Positions 43,375 through 52,647 of a stretch of 64,000 nucleotides of DNA are shown piece by piece. The stretch is from assembly GCA_034769895.1 (NCBI GenBank), contig CM068373.1:434167080-434231079 (forward strand), in the 5' to 3' direction. Each line of letters opens with the position of its first letter. The first letter of the stretch is position 1. The notes under the pieces were generated by a model. The model did not search any database. It was not told the DNA's origin and saw nothing but the letters and a program-made list of their open reading frames with translations. Source of the stretch: Magicicada septendecula. Lineage: Eukaryota; Arthropoda; Insecta; Hemiptera; Cicadidae. The position numbers and the translations under genes were made by a program.

Positions 43375-43545
43375 CTATAATTTTTTTATTAATTCTTTTA
43401 TAAACGGTTGTATAGTCGAGCCTGGTCTGTCGACTATCGCTTTCAATTTCACAATTTCTCCAGGTGTTAATCTTTTTGGCGAAAAAAACCATTTCTGGAG
43501 AAGACGACTCTCCTCCTCCTGTTTTGATGACGTGTTCATTTCCAT
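43375..43545 (-). CDS. Small 56-residue protein
   Basis: The minus-strand ORF encodes an acidic-then-basic peptide: SSKQEEESRLLQKWFF, SPKRLTPGEIVKLKAIVDR and a C-terminal FIKELIKKL helix. It has better protein character than the overlapping plus-strand frame. A second in-frame ATG lies two codons in. Upstream (43620-43750) is sequence that recurs inverted at 51691-51780. Unknown function; could also be the last exon of a spliced gene. Confidence 0.45.
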   Translation of the reverse strand: MEMNTSSKQEEESRLLQKWFFSPKRLTPGEIVKLKAIVDRPGSTIQPFIKELIKKL

Positions 43546-43938
43546 CAAAGACGCAAATAGAAGTAGGTCAAAAACAGCTGTAAATGTGTTCTATGTAAAA
43601 TTAAATACGGTTTAAAAATAACATAGGAAAGTCTTATAACAAAAACAAATTAATTTTTTGAATAGAGAAATGTAAAACACGTTATACCTTGTAATAATAC
43701 ATATATTAAAAATGATATAAAAAGAACACACTTATTTTACAGGTGACCAAAAAAAACAAGAATTATTATACACGTTCTTGTGTAAAACATATTATTTTTA
43801 TTATATATATTAAAATTAAATTATTTATATATATATATACATACAATTAAAATTAAATACTTATTTATAATATATACATATTTACATACATCAATCAATC
43901 AATCAATCAATCAACTAACAGACCAACCTTAAATTATT
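43546..43938. other. AT-rich spacer with an inverted duplicate
   Basis: The part 43620-43750 matches 51691-51780 in reverse complement (GAATAGAGAAATGTAAAA, ACTTATTTTACAGGT). A short (AATC)n run lies at about 43891-43912. No coding region. Confidence 0.5.
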
Positions 43939-44763
43939 TTAATACGGCTTATACCGCGTCTTGTACGAGCCGTGTGCTACATCTTTAACATTTTTAATTT
44001 TGTTTAAAGCCGATTTAAATAAATCGGCTGTTGCCACGAACAGCGGGTCTTGTTGTGACGATGCTAAAACAGTCACTTTACGGGATACTTTTTGCCACCA
44101 GTTGTCGGAATGTATACGTTTGATGTCAGCCGTCTGCGTTAATTTTACCTCGATCAAATATGGACCTTCCTCACCTGGTGTTTTAACCCATTTCTTCATG
44201 CCGTCTTTTAATATCTCAAACTTTTGTTCAAATTTAGTGTTTTTGATTTTTTTTGATTTTTCAGATTTTTTAGATTTGGAAAAAGAGTTAAAAATTTTAT
44301 CAAAATCGTCTTCGCTATCTGATTGAGTATCGGTACTACTATCGCTGTTTTTATTGAGTTCAATCGTCTCGGCCGATTTCTTTATACTAATTAATTCACG
44401 AAACAATTTAATACTATCATGATCTAAATTTTTGCTATTGTAAAGTTCGTCATCAATCTGAGAATTAAAATAATCGATAATTTCCGCTAAGGTCATTTCT
44501 TTTTGTTTCCTACGGAAAATATCGATTTCTGACGGTTCATCATCAAATATATGCATGACCGCATTCTGAATAATTAAATATAAATTAATAATAATTGAAG
44601 GTTGGTCCAGTACAATCGCTTTCAAATTTTCTAATGCCTCCTCCCACAGCACTATTTTTACCAGCCCCGTTATGTAAAGACATTGAATCAGGTATTTAAT
44701 TGAAAAATACGTCGATGGGCCGGCGGATGCTGAAGGAGAAGTATTGGATGCTTCGCGTTCCAT
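43939..44763 (-). CDS. Unknown protein with acidic linker
   Basis: The protein has 274 residues from the ATG at 44763. That ATG sits two bases after TTTTTTTCTGTTTCTAG, a strong splice-acceptor-like sequence, so its 5' leader is probably spliced. The N-terminal half is helical (KYLIQCLYITGLVKIVLWEE, YLIIQNAVMHIF). A serine/acid stretch DSSTDTQSDSEDDFDKIF and a lysine run follow. The C-terminal half has LIEVKLTQTADIKRIH and DNWWQKVSRKVTVLASSQQ. I recognise no family. Position and strand place it in the same leftward unit as dUTPase. Confidence 0.7.
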   Translation of the reverse strand: MEREASNTSPSASAGPSTYFSIKYLIQCLYITGLVKIVLWEEALENLKAIVLDQPSIIINLYLIIQNAVMHIFDDEPSEIDIFRRKQKEMTLAEIIDYFNSQIDDELYNSKNLDHDSIKLFRELISIKKSAETIELNKNSDSSTDTQSDSEDDFDKIFNSFSKSKKSEKSKKIKNTKFEQKFEILKDGMKKWVKTPGEEGPYLIEVKLTQTADIKRIHSDNWWQKVSRKVTVLASSQQDPLFVATADLFKSALNKIKNVKDVAHGSYKTRYKPY

Positions 44764-44848
44764 TACTAGAAACAGAAAAAAAATAACATAATTAATTTCT
44801 AACAACATTTTTAAAAAAATAAATAATATTGTTAGAAAAAAAGAAAAT

Positions 44849-45352
44849 TTAGAAATCTGTTAAAAATTTTTCTATTTCTAGCAATAAGTTTTCATCATCA
44901 TCATAGTTATCTGCAACGCTTGTTCCTCCTGTCGAACCAAAACCACAAGAGCCGCGAGCTGTTGAATCTAAACTCGCTAATTCTTGTAATTTTGGCTCAG
45001 CTATTTGTTCGCATATTAACTGCGCTATACGATCTCCTTTTCGAATGTAAAAAATTTCAGAAGAATGGTTAAATAAAATTACACCAACATTGCCGCGATA
45101 ATCTCTGTCAATAACGCCTGCACCAACAGCGATATGGTGTTTTAACGCTAACCCAGAACGTGGTGCAATTCGTCCGTAACATTTCTCTGGAATTTTAACA
45201 GCCAAATCAGTTTTAACTAACGCATTGTCATGAGGAGCGATCATACAATCATACGCGCTTCTGAGATCGAAACCCGCAGCATATGCGCTCATTTTGACTG
45301 GAGGATAAGCATTATCAGATAACTTGACAAAAAACAGAGTTGGAACTGCCAT
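44849..45352 (-). CDS. dut: dUTPase (trimeric dUTP diphosphatase)
   Basis: The protein has 167 residues with all five motifs: [46 protein letters not shown] and [10 protein letters not shown]. It hydrolyses dUTP to dUMP and pyrophosphate and so keeps uracil out of newly made DNA, which suits an element that replicates with its own polymerase in possibly non-dividing cells. The ATG at 45352 lies a few bases after a TTTTTTGTGTTGCAG acceptor-like sequence, pointing to a spliced leader from the exon-like array upstream. The frame is intact. It was probably acquired from a host or virus. Confidence 0.95.
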   Translation of the reverse strand: MAVPTLFFVKLSDNAYPPVKMSAYAAGFDLRSAYDCMIAPHDNALVKTDLAVKIPEKCYGRIAPRSGLALKHHIAVGAGVIDRDYRGNVGVILFNHSSEIFYIRKGDRIAQLICEQIAEPKLQELASLDSTARGSCGFGSTGGTSVADNYDDDENLLLEIEKFLTDF

Positions 45353-45402
45353 TATGCCTGCAACACAAAAAACAAATTATACTGCCTTCAGCGATGATAA
45401 TA

Positions 45403-45935
45403 TCTATATACAAAAACAATTACATTATCGGATAATATTAACATATATTAAAAAACAATTTTAAACAATTACTTACTGAATTGATGTATGAAGTTGTTGC
45501 ACAAAAAAGAGAAGAAGAACAAGTTGATAATATCTGTATAAAACAAAATAAAGTATTAGTTTTATAACTTAACATAATCACCAGTAGCGTTAGTATTTTT
45601 TAATAAAAATAATCATTTACCAAAAGTGACGGTAGTCAGTCGCTTGATAAAAACGTACGAAGGGAGACGAAAGCTGATATAAATACAAGCTGATAATATC
45701 TGTATAAAACAAAATAAAGTATTAGTTTTATAACTTATCATAACCACCAGTAGCGTTAGTGTTTATAATATAAATAATCATTTACCAAAAGTGACGGTAG
45801 TCGATTGATAAAAACGTACGAAGGGAGACGAAACAAGCTGATAATATCTGTATTAATTTTACAACTTAAAATCTATTACTATCAACAGCGCTAATGTTTT
45901 TATATTAAATAAAAATATCCGCTTACCAAAAATAA

Positions 45936-45988
<53 letters not shown>

Positions 45989-46003
45989 ATAAGCAGATGA
46001 TAT
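45403..46003 (-). repeat. Tandem array of small exon-like units upstream of dUTPase
   Basis: On the minus strand, five positions show a TATACAG- or TATATAG-type acceptor followed by ATATTATC (or ATATCATC). Four of these are followed 57 to 79 bases later by a donor (TTTTG/GTAAATG twice, TTTTG/GTAAGC once, GTAAGT once). Putative exons lie at 45927-46003, 45786-45847, 45621-45699 and 45477-45533, with a fifth acceptor at 45403. Three share the phrase TCTCCCTTCGTACG or the ATATTATCAGCTTG start. The units look like repeated duplication of one intron-exon-intron block. They appear non-coding. One exon carries a (TAC)n repeat. Confidence 0.65.
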
Positions 46004-46106
46004 CTGTATAAAAATTAAAAAAAGTATTAATTTCACAACTTAACATTATCTATTTAAAATCTATCACCATCAACAATGTTAGTGTATACAAAAAATTGTC
46101 TCTTAC

Positions 46107-46150
46107 CTGAGATAGCAGCAGTACAACACGTCGAGTCGAACGAAGAATTG
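46107..46150 (-). other. Putative leader exon 1 of the leftward transcripts
   Basis: It lies about 30 bases downstream of the TATA box, running from about 46150 to a donor ATCTCAG/GTAAGAG at 46106/46107. It would join by splicing to one of the repeated exons or straight to the dUTPase or 274-aa gene. Confidence 0.45.
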
Positions 46151-46177
46151 TACATAGATCAGTAAAATTCAATTCAC

Positions 46178-46186
46178 TTTATATAC
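46178..46186 (-). promoter_or_regulatory. TATA box of the leftward dUTPase unit
   Basis: TATATAAAG on the minus strand, in context TGTATATAAAGTGAATTG, stands about 30 bases ahead of the inferred start and 70 bases ahead of the first donor. It is the clearest promoter on this strand of the Polinton. Confidence 0.55.
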
Positions 46187-46226
46187 ATTTTTTGAGAATA
46201 CCAATTATGACCTCTGTACAGAGACT

Positions 46227-46740
46227 TGTTTACTGTTTTCCGTTATCAAGCCACTTCCATTTACGTAATTATACAAAAAAACTGTGATTAATAATCATGT
46301 GATATACGCGTGAAACTTGCTATTTACCGATTGTAATGTCAAAACAACAAAAAAATAATATAAAGAAATAAAAATACTGTAAAAAGAATAATAATTAGGA
46401 CTTTGTATCCAGATTTTGTTTACTGTTTTCGTTATCAAGCTAATTCCATTTACGTAATTGTACAAACAACTGCAATTAATAATCATGTGACATACACGTT
46501 AAACTTGTTATTTATAGGTTGTAATGTCAAAACAACAAAAAAATAATATGTAAGAATACAGTAGAGAGAATAATAATTAAAACTCTGGACCCGGATTTCG
46601 TTATCGAACCAATTATTTTAATAACTGTAATTAATAATCGTGTGATATACACGTGAAACTTGTTATTTACAGATTGTAATATAAAAAACAAAACAAAAAA
46701 TAATATAATTAAGAGTACTGTCGATTAAATAACCCAGAAT
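46227..46740 (+). repeat. Three-copy tandem repeat on the PolB side of the divergent promoter
   Basis: Three copies of roughly 170 bases share CATTTACGTAATT, AATAATCATGTGA-like, CGTGAAACTTGTTATTTA and TTGTAATGTCAAAACAACAA. In copies 2 and 3 an acceptor-like TTTATAG or TTTACAG precedes the TTGTAATG phrase. In copy 2 a donor-like ATATGTAAGAA follows. PolB's own start is preceded by the same layout, TTATTTTAG then ATTATAATGG. Confidence 0.7.
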
Positions 46741-47096
46741 TATCGCAAATTGGTTTTTCCATTTATGTACAGCGCCAATTAACTGAAATGACGTAAATAT
46801 TTTTTTTTCTCAATTTGTATTTTACTGTTATAGCCGCAAAACGTTTAAATACTATGATTTTATTTCTCTACATCAGTATGAAGACAAATTCATCAAATTC
46901 GTTACAGGACAGATAGAGAGATACAATCGCTTCATAACAAAATCAACGAATTTTGTGTACCTTCAAAACTATTACTCAGCTTTATTGAACAACAGCAACC
47001 TATAGGTATTGGAATTATTTATTTTACTGTTAGACTAATTCAATAGTAAATATTTACTTTTTAAAAAATGAATGATTTTACTTATTTTAGATTATA
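46741..47096. other. PolB upstream region
   Basis: AT-rich sequence ending in ACTTATTTTAG, a splice-acceptor-like motif six bases before the PolB ATG. At 46940-46990 a phrase (CGAATTTTGTGTACCTTCAAA) resembles part of the major capsid gene near 41720 (CGAATTTCGTGTTTTGTATTCC), perhaps a capsid-gene relic. Confidence 0.35.
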
Positions 47097-47250
47097 ATGG
47101 ACAAACAACTCCCATTCAAAAAGAGATTGTCTGTGAGAACCGATAATGACGCAAATACTCGCACACCTGAACCGGGATCTTCATCCAGACAAGATCCTCA
47201 ACCTGGGTCACCTTATATACAACATCCAAGTTATTCTTCCACATCATCAC

Positions 47251-47287
<37 letters not shown>

Positions 47288-50200
47288 TAATAATAATAAT
47301 TTACATTTAAAAAATAATAGATTAAAACATATAATTTTAGAAAATAAATTTATAGAAATAGAAAATGCGTTTAAGGGTAATTTAAGAACGTATTTTTATA
47401 AAAATAATAATAACGTAATTAAAGACATATGTCTATTATTAATTTATTTAAAATTATAAATATTAAACATTTTAAGTAATATGATTGTAATATATAACGC
47501 TATAAAATTCAATATTTTAGTTGAATGTACATACGTTAAAAATAATATTAATGAATATCAGGACAGAACATTTAAAACCAAAAATATTATTTTACTTCAT
47601 AGTTCGTCTATACCATCTGAAATAGACAGTATGATAAACAGTATTTGTAATGAAGAAGACATATATGTACAAAAAGGCTCTGGATGGTCGTTACATTCAA
47701 TTGACGGGATATTAATTCGAATTAATCGTTTTAAGCCTTTAAGAGGTAGTTCGTATATTCCGCTTTCACCAAAACTGACTGCTAAAAAAAGCATAATTAA
47801 TCCTAAAAATACAGATAATTTTGTTTTAAATGGGCGATTCTTTGTAAATTCGTAAACGGTTCACACCCGGAACGCATAAATTTTCGTTATAAGGATTTAG
47901 AAAATAAATTTACTTTTAATAATATCGATTTTCCTACTCCGTTAACACAAATAAAAATTTTTGAAAAAAATAATAACGTTTCGATTAACGTGTATGGTGT
48001 TGAAAACGATATCACAATTTACCCGTTAAAAGTATGCGATAATGAAAAATCAAACCATTTCGATCTTTTATTATTAAATAAAAATAATACGACCCATTAT
48101 TGTTATATTAAAAATTTCACCAAATTAATTAGATCGCAAGTAACTAAAAGTTTTAATGATATAGAATTTTGTAAACGATGTCTAACCTACTTCACTGTTA
48201 AATCTAAAAAGTTAAAAATACATAAACGAAACTGTCAAAAAAATACACCTACACGAGTGATAATGCCGACTGATAATTTAAAATTTCAAAATTTCCAATA
48301 CCAATATAAACTTCCAATAGTAGTTTACGCGGATTTTGAATGTATATTAAAACCGATAAGTACTTGTTACCCTGATCGGAAATATTCTTTTACAGTCGCG
48401 AATGAACTACACGAACCTATGAGTTTTTGCGTTTATTTCGTTGTAGAAAATTCAATTCCCGCTAATATTAAAAAACATTTGCCATCAGAACCGTTCTTAT
48501 ATAGAGGTAAAAATGCTGCGGAAAAATTCGTATCATATCTCGTTGAAAACATAAATTTATTAGGTTTGCTTCTTAATAATATTATACCGTTAAAAATGAC
48601 AAAACAAGATAAAATCAAATATAAATCTACTACACATTGCGAAATGTGTAAACGCGAATTCACGTTATTTTACAGACCCGTTAGAGATCATTGTCATATT
48701 ACCGGTCGTTACCGTTCCGCATTATGTAATAATTGTAATCTGAGGAGACAAAATCAAAAATTTGTTCCCGTTTTTATTCACGCTAGTTCAAATTATGATT
48801 CTCATTTTATCGTCCGCCAATTAGGGTATGATATTAGGCAAATAATTGTTATTCCAAATTCGACTGAAAAATATATATCATTTTCAAAAAAAACGTGTAA
48901 CGGAATAACTATTAAATTTGTTGATACTTTTCGTTTTCTAAATAGATCCTTAGCGGAACTAAGTAATAATCTACCAAAAAATCAATTTTTTCATACTAGC
49001 AAATTTTTTTCAAATAATGATATGGATTTAGTCACTCGAAAAGGTGTATATCCTTATGAATATACCGATTCGTGGGAAAAATTGGAAGTACAAGAACTAC
49101 CTCCTAAAGTCGAATTTTATAGTAAATTAAATGTGAAACATATAAGCGATGAAGATTATAATCACGCGGTTCAAGTTTGGAATCATTTTAAAATTAAATC
49201 GTTGGGCGACTACAGTGATTTATATTTGAAAATTGACGTATTGCTTTTATGCGACGTTTTTGAAAGTTTTCGTTTGCTTTGTTTATCTTCACATAATTTA
49301 GATTGCGCGCACTATTTAACCGTTCCAGGGTTTGCTTTTGATGCGATGCTATTTTGTACTGGTATTGAACTTGAGTTGCTTAACGAATACGAAATGTATA
49401 TGTTTTTTGAGGCCGCTATAAAAGGAGGGATATCGTCATGTATTAAAAAACATTCAAAAGCCAATAACGAATATATAAAAGAAACATATAATCCAAATTA
49501 TCCTAAAACATTTTTAGCATATTTAGACGCGAATAATCTATACGGGTGGGCGATGAGTGAATATATTCCGTATTCTAACTTTGTATGGACTGATAAAATT
49601 ACTATTACAGATATATTAAATACCCCTAATAATTCTAAAACAGGGTATATATTAGAAGTCGATATAGAATACCCTGAAAGTTTACACGATAACCATATGG
49701 ATCTACCATTTCTTCCAATTAATAAAAGTATAAATCACACAAAACAAACAAAATTACTAACTACATTAGAACCAAAAGAACATTATATTTGCCATTATAT
49801 CAATTTAAAACAAGCTGTCAATCACGGGTTGAAAGTAACTAAAATTCACAGAACGTTAAAATTTTATCAAAAACCATGGTTAAAACCGTATATCGATTTA
49901 AATACGGAAAAACGACGAATTGCAACAAACGAGTTTGAAAAAGATTTTTTTAAATTGTTAAATAATTCTGTCTTTGGTAAGTGTATGGAAAATGTAAGAA
50001 AAAGAATGAAATTAGATCTTGTAAGTGAAAATAAAAAATTATTAAAACTTATTTCTAAGCCGACTTTCAAAGACAGAATTATATATGATAAATCACTTTG
50101 TGCTGTATTATCAAACAAAACGTCTATTTATTTTAATAAACCAATTTATGTAGGTTTCGCGGTATTAGAATTGAGCAAAACCTTAATGTATGAATTTCAT

Positions 50201-50749
50201 TATGATATAATGAAAAAAAAATATGGAAACAAAATTTCGTTATTATATACTGATACTGACAGTTTGTTTTATGAAATATTGACAAATGATTTTTACGAAG
50301 ATATGTTAGATCCAGATTTGAAAATGTTTTTTGATACTAGCGATTATCCTCCTGATCATAAATGTTATTCTACTATAAATAAAAAAGTAATTGGCAAATT
50401 TAAAGACGAATGTAACGGTATTCCGATTAAGGAATTTATTGGTTTACGATCAAAATTATATACCTATACTACGCGTGACAATAATATTCAAAAGAAAGCG
50501 AAAGGAATTAAAAAATGTGTAATTAATAACGAGATCGCGTTTAACGATTTCAAAAATTGTCTTCATAATACTCTTTCGGAAACAGAAAAACGTAGAATTA
50601 TGAAATTAATAAGATCGAAAAAACATATAGTAGAATCGGTATCAATTAATAAATTAGCGTTAAGCAATAATGATGATAAGAGAGTATTATGTGATAACGG
50701 GATAAATACAATCCCGTACGGTCATTATTCATTAAGCCATTCAAGTTGA
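47097..50749 (+). pseudogene. polB: Protein-primed family B DNA polymerase, two breaks
   Basis: About 1,217 codons as one reading. Exonuclease block: VYADFECIL and SNYDSHFIVRQL. A zinc or HNH-like insert CEMCKREF with HCHITGRYRSALCNNCN. Polymerase motifs: AYLDANNLYGWAM (A), LNNSVFGKCMENV (B), LLYTDTDSLFYE (C). The front part (47097-47459) has a serine run and then FIEIENAFKGNLRTYF, which belongs to the N-terminus of Polinton polymerases. An in-frame TAA at 47457-47459 separates it from the same frame at 47481. A 1-base loss in a T run near 47828-47832 shifts the frame. From there it is open to the end. Function: replicates the element by protein priming. As assembled it cannot make a full enzyme. 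Confidence 0.9.
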
Positions 50750-50766
50750 TACTTTATAGTCGAACT

Positions 50767-51045
50767 ATGAATCGTCTTTTTATGTTGCAAAATAAACACA
50801 ATCAACGTAAAAACATCGTTTTTAATATTTACGATACTCAGGCTATGGGACTTAAAAATTTTAATATCTGTTATTCTAAAATATTTAAATTTCTTCGTGA
50901 AAAAGTAGAAGAATATGATAATAATGTGGAGTGTGTTAAAAATTGTACAAAGTTTGATGTGTATCAAAATACTTGTTGTAATAATCATTTAAAATGCGAT
51001 CAACGCGTTACTCAACTTTGGAATACTATATCTCAATTATTTTAA
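50767..51045 (+). CDS. Small cysteine-containing protein
   Basis: The protein has 92 residues from the ATG at 50767, seventeen bases after the PolB stop. It has a basic front (MNRLFMLQNKHNQRKNIVFN), a middle FLREKVEEYDNNVECVKNC and a cysteine group CTKFDVYQNTCCNN with a further cysteine in HLKCDQ. I recognise no family; a zinc- or disulphide-bound fold is possible. It is likely cotranscribed with PolB. Confidence 0.55.
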   Translation: MNRLFMLQNKHNQRKNIVFNIYDTQAMGLKNFNICYSKIFKFLREKVEEYDNNVECVKNCTKFDVYQNTCCNNHLKCDQRVTQLWNTISQLF

Positions 51046-51262
51046 CATATTTTAATTTACCATGACATTTTATGTATATATATTTTTAATACCTGAACAA
51101 AAAAAACGATATCGACAATATACAAATAATTTCCTACACAAAAAAATGTTCATTGAAACGCATACTGGAAACGTGATTGTGTTAATTGCAATGAAACCAA
51201 TAATAAATTAATCTTTTGACCTTCTACTTATAACACGTACTGACGATAATGCGTTTTCTGTC

Positions 51263-51270
51263 TATATAAA
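51263..51270 (+). promoter_or_regulatory. TATA box of BIR gene 4
   Basis: TATATAAA in context GTCTATATAAACCG lies 49 bases before the ATG at 51319, with a CTCAGC initiator-like phrase about 25 bases downstream. Confidence 0.55.
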
Positions 51271-51318
51271 CCGATTAAAAATTGTGGCTCAGCATCCAGA
51301 AGCATACCAACTGTTGTA

Positions 51319-51612
51319 ATGTATAATCACACAGAATTTTTGAAACGCTTAAAGACGTTTTATAAAGTTGAAAAAGCTGGACGAAAAAAACATTATCATA
51401 GATTTTATCCTAATAGGAATCAAAATCCTCACAATCTGGCAGCCGCTGGATTTGTTTATGAAGGCGATGGCGACACCGTTCGATGTCTGACATGTAGAGT
51501 CAGATTTATGGAATGGACGGCGGAGGATTGCCCTATAGCATTACATAAGAAAGTAATGCCGCAATGCCAGTTTGTGATAACACAGCTTGGATGTGATCAT
51601 TATCATCTTTAA
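51319..51612 (+). CDS. BIR-domain protein 4 (single BIR)
   Basis: The protein has 97 residues with one BIR: NLAAAGFVYEGDGDTVRC, then CLTC, W, LHKKVMPQC. The basic front (KKHYHRFYPNRNQ) leads into the domain. It keeps the C-x2-C...H-x6-C ligands but differs strongly from the three left-arm BIR proteins (no FYYTG, no DDPW). It may be a separate capture or an old duplicate. It has its own TATA box, unlike the packed left cluster. Zinc-binding is secure by pattern; anti-apoptotic action is inference. Confidence 0.85.
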   Translation: MYNHTEFLKRLKTFYKVEKAGRKKHYHRFYPNRNQNPHNLAAAGFVYEGDGDTVRCLTCRVRFMEWTAEDCPIALHKKVMPQCQFVITQLGCDHYHL

Positions 51613-52042
51613 GGTATTTTTTTTAAAAATAATTTTTACTATTTTAAAAAAATAGGTGATTATATTAGTTTCACAATATAATTTAATTCGTTACCTGTAA
51701 AATAAGTAGGTTCTTCATATGTCGTTTTTACATTTCTCTATTCCAAAAATTTTGTCTTATAAGTCTTTCCTATATCATTTTTTTTAAATATGTAATTATT
51801 AAAATATATAATGTATTCTATACGTTTCTCTATTACTTTTTTTATCTTTAGTTAATAGGGTTCAATTTTTAGTTCTTAAAAGTTTAGTTTATCTTTTGTT
51901 TAATTTTTAAAAAAATATGACTTTTTTTTCAAAGGATTCTTGGTGCGTTTAATTAACAAATTATTATTTTTGTTTGTTATAGGTTGGGGAGGACTGACTT
52001 CCAACTGCTGACAAAAAAAAAAATAAATAAAATAAAAAATAA
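51613..52042. other. AT-rich spacer
   Basis: It contains the inverted relative (51691-51780) of 43620-43750. A poly-purine run (ACAAAAAAAAAATAAATAAA) lies at 52010-52035. No gene. Confidence 0.4.
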
Positions 52043-52350
52043 TATGTTAATATAATCTTAATTATTTTGTTATCATAGTTCAAATAGTTATTTTGTATGT
52101 ACTTATTAATATAGTTAATGTAATCTCAATTATTTTGTTATCACAAAATTTGTTAGTCATTTTGTATGTACATAGTTATTTTGTATGTACTTGTTAATAT
52201 AATCTCAATTATTTTGTCGTCATAAAATTTGTAACTGTTCAAATAGTTAGTTTGTATGTACTTGTTAATATAATCTCAATTATTTTGTTATCACAAAATT
52301 TGTAACTATTCAAATAATCATTTTGTATGTATTTGTTGATATAATCCGAT
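52043..52350. repeat. Imperfect tandem repeat, about four copies
   Basis: Units of about 70-80 bases share TTAATATAATCTCAATTATTTTG, split here as TTAATATAATCTCAATTA then TTTTG, followed by ATCACAAAATTTGTAACT and CATTTTGTATGTACTTG. Non-coding; it sits at the end of the rightward unit opposite the metalloproteinase 3' end. Confidence 0.75.
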
Positions 52351-52647
52351 CATTATATATGTATTTAATGGTATGATAATAAATATTGTGATCTGCTTTG
52401 ATTTGTTATTATTATTTCGTAGGAATAATTAAAATAAAACCAGTGTTTTGTTAACAATACAATTTATTACACTCTTTACAACAATGAAATATTTCTCAAT
52501 ACAAAAATTCGAGTCATATCAATTTGAAGGTTACAGGTTATCCATCGACTGTAACGTAAACAAGCGTCGACAATAATACATATCAACTCTATTTTTATAA
52601 ATTTTATTTACAAACTGAACTTTTATTCTTCTTCATCGATATTACTA
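52351..52647. other. 3' region of the metalloproteinase, with a possible fibre-gene relic
   Basis: At 52537-52562 the plus strand has TTTGAAGGTTACAGGTTATC, resembling the third repeat of the fibre-like gene (39330-39370) with a short deletion. The rest is probably the 3' untranslated region of the leftward metalloproteinase. Confidence 0.3.

Noticed and set aside
43331-43615. Plus-strand 94-codon frame
   Set aside because: Low-complexity Tyr/Ile start; the opposite strand has the more protein-like ORF (43375-43545).
47990-50749. PolB as an intact 919-residue gene
   Set aside because: The frame is already open upstream of 47990, and the missing N-terminal polymerase parts are found in 47097-47459 and 47481-47830, so this is the tail of a broken longer gene.
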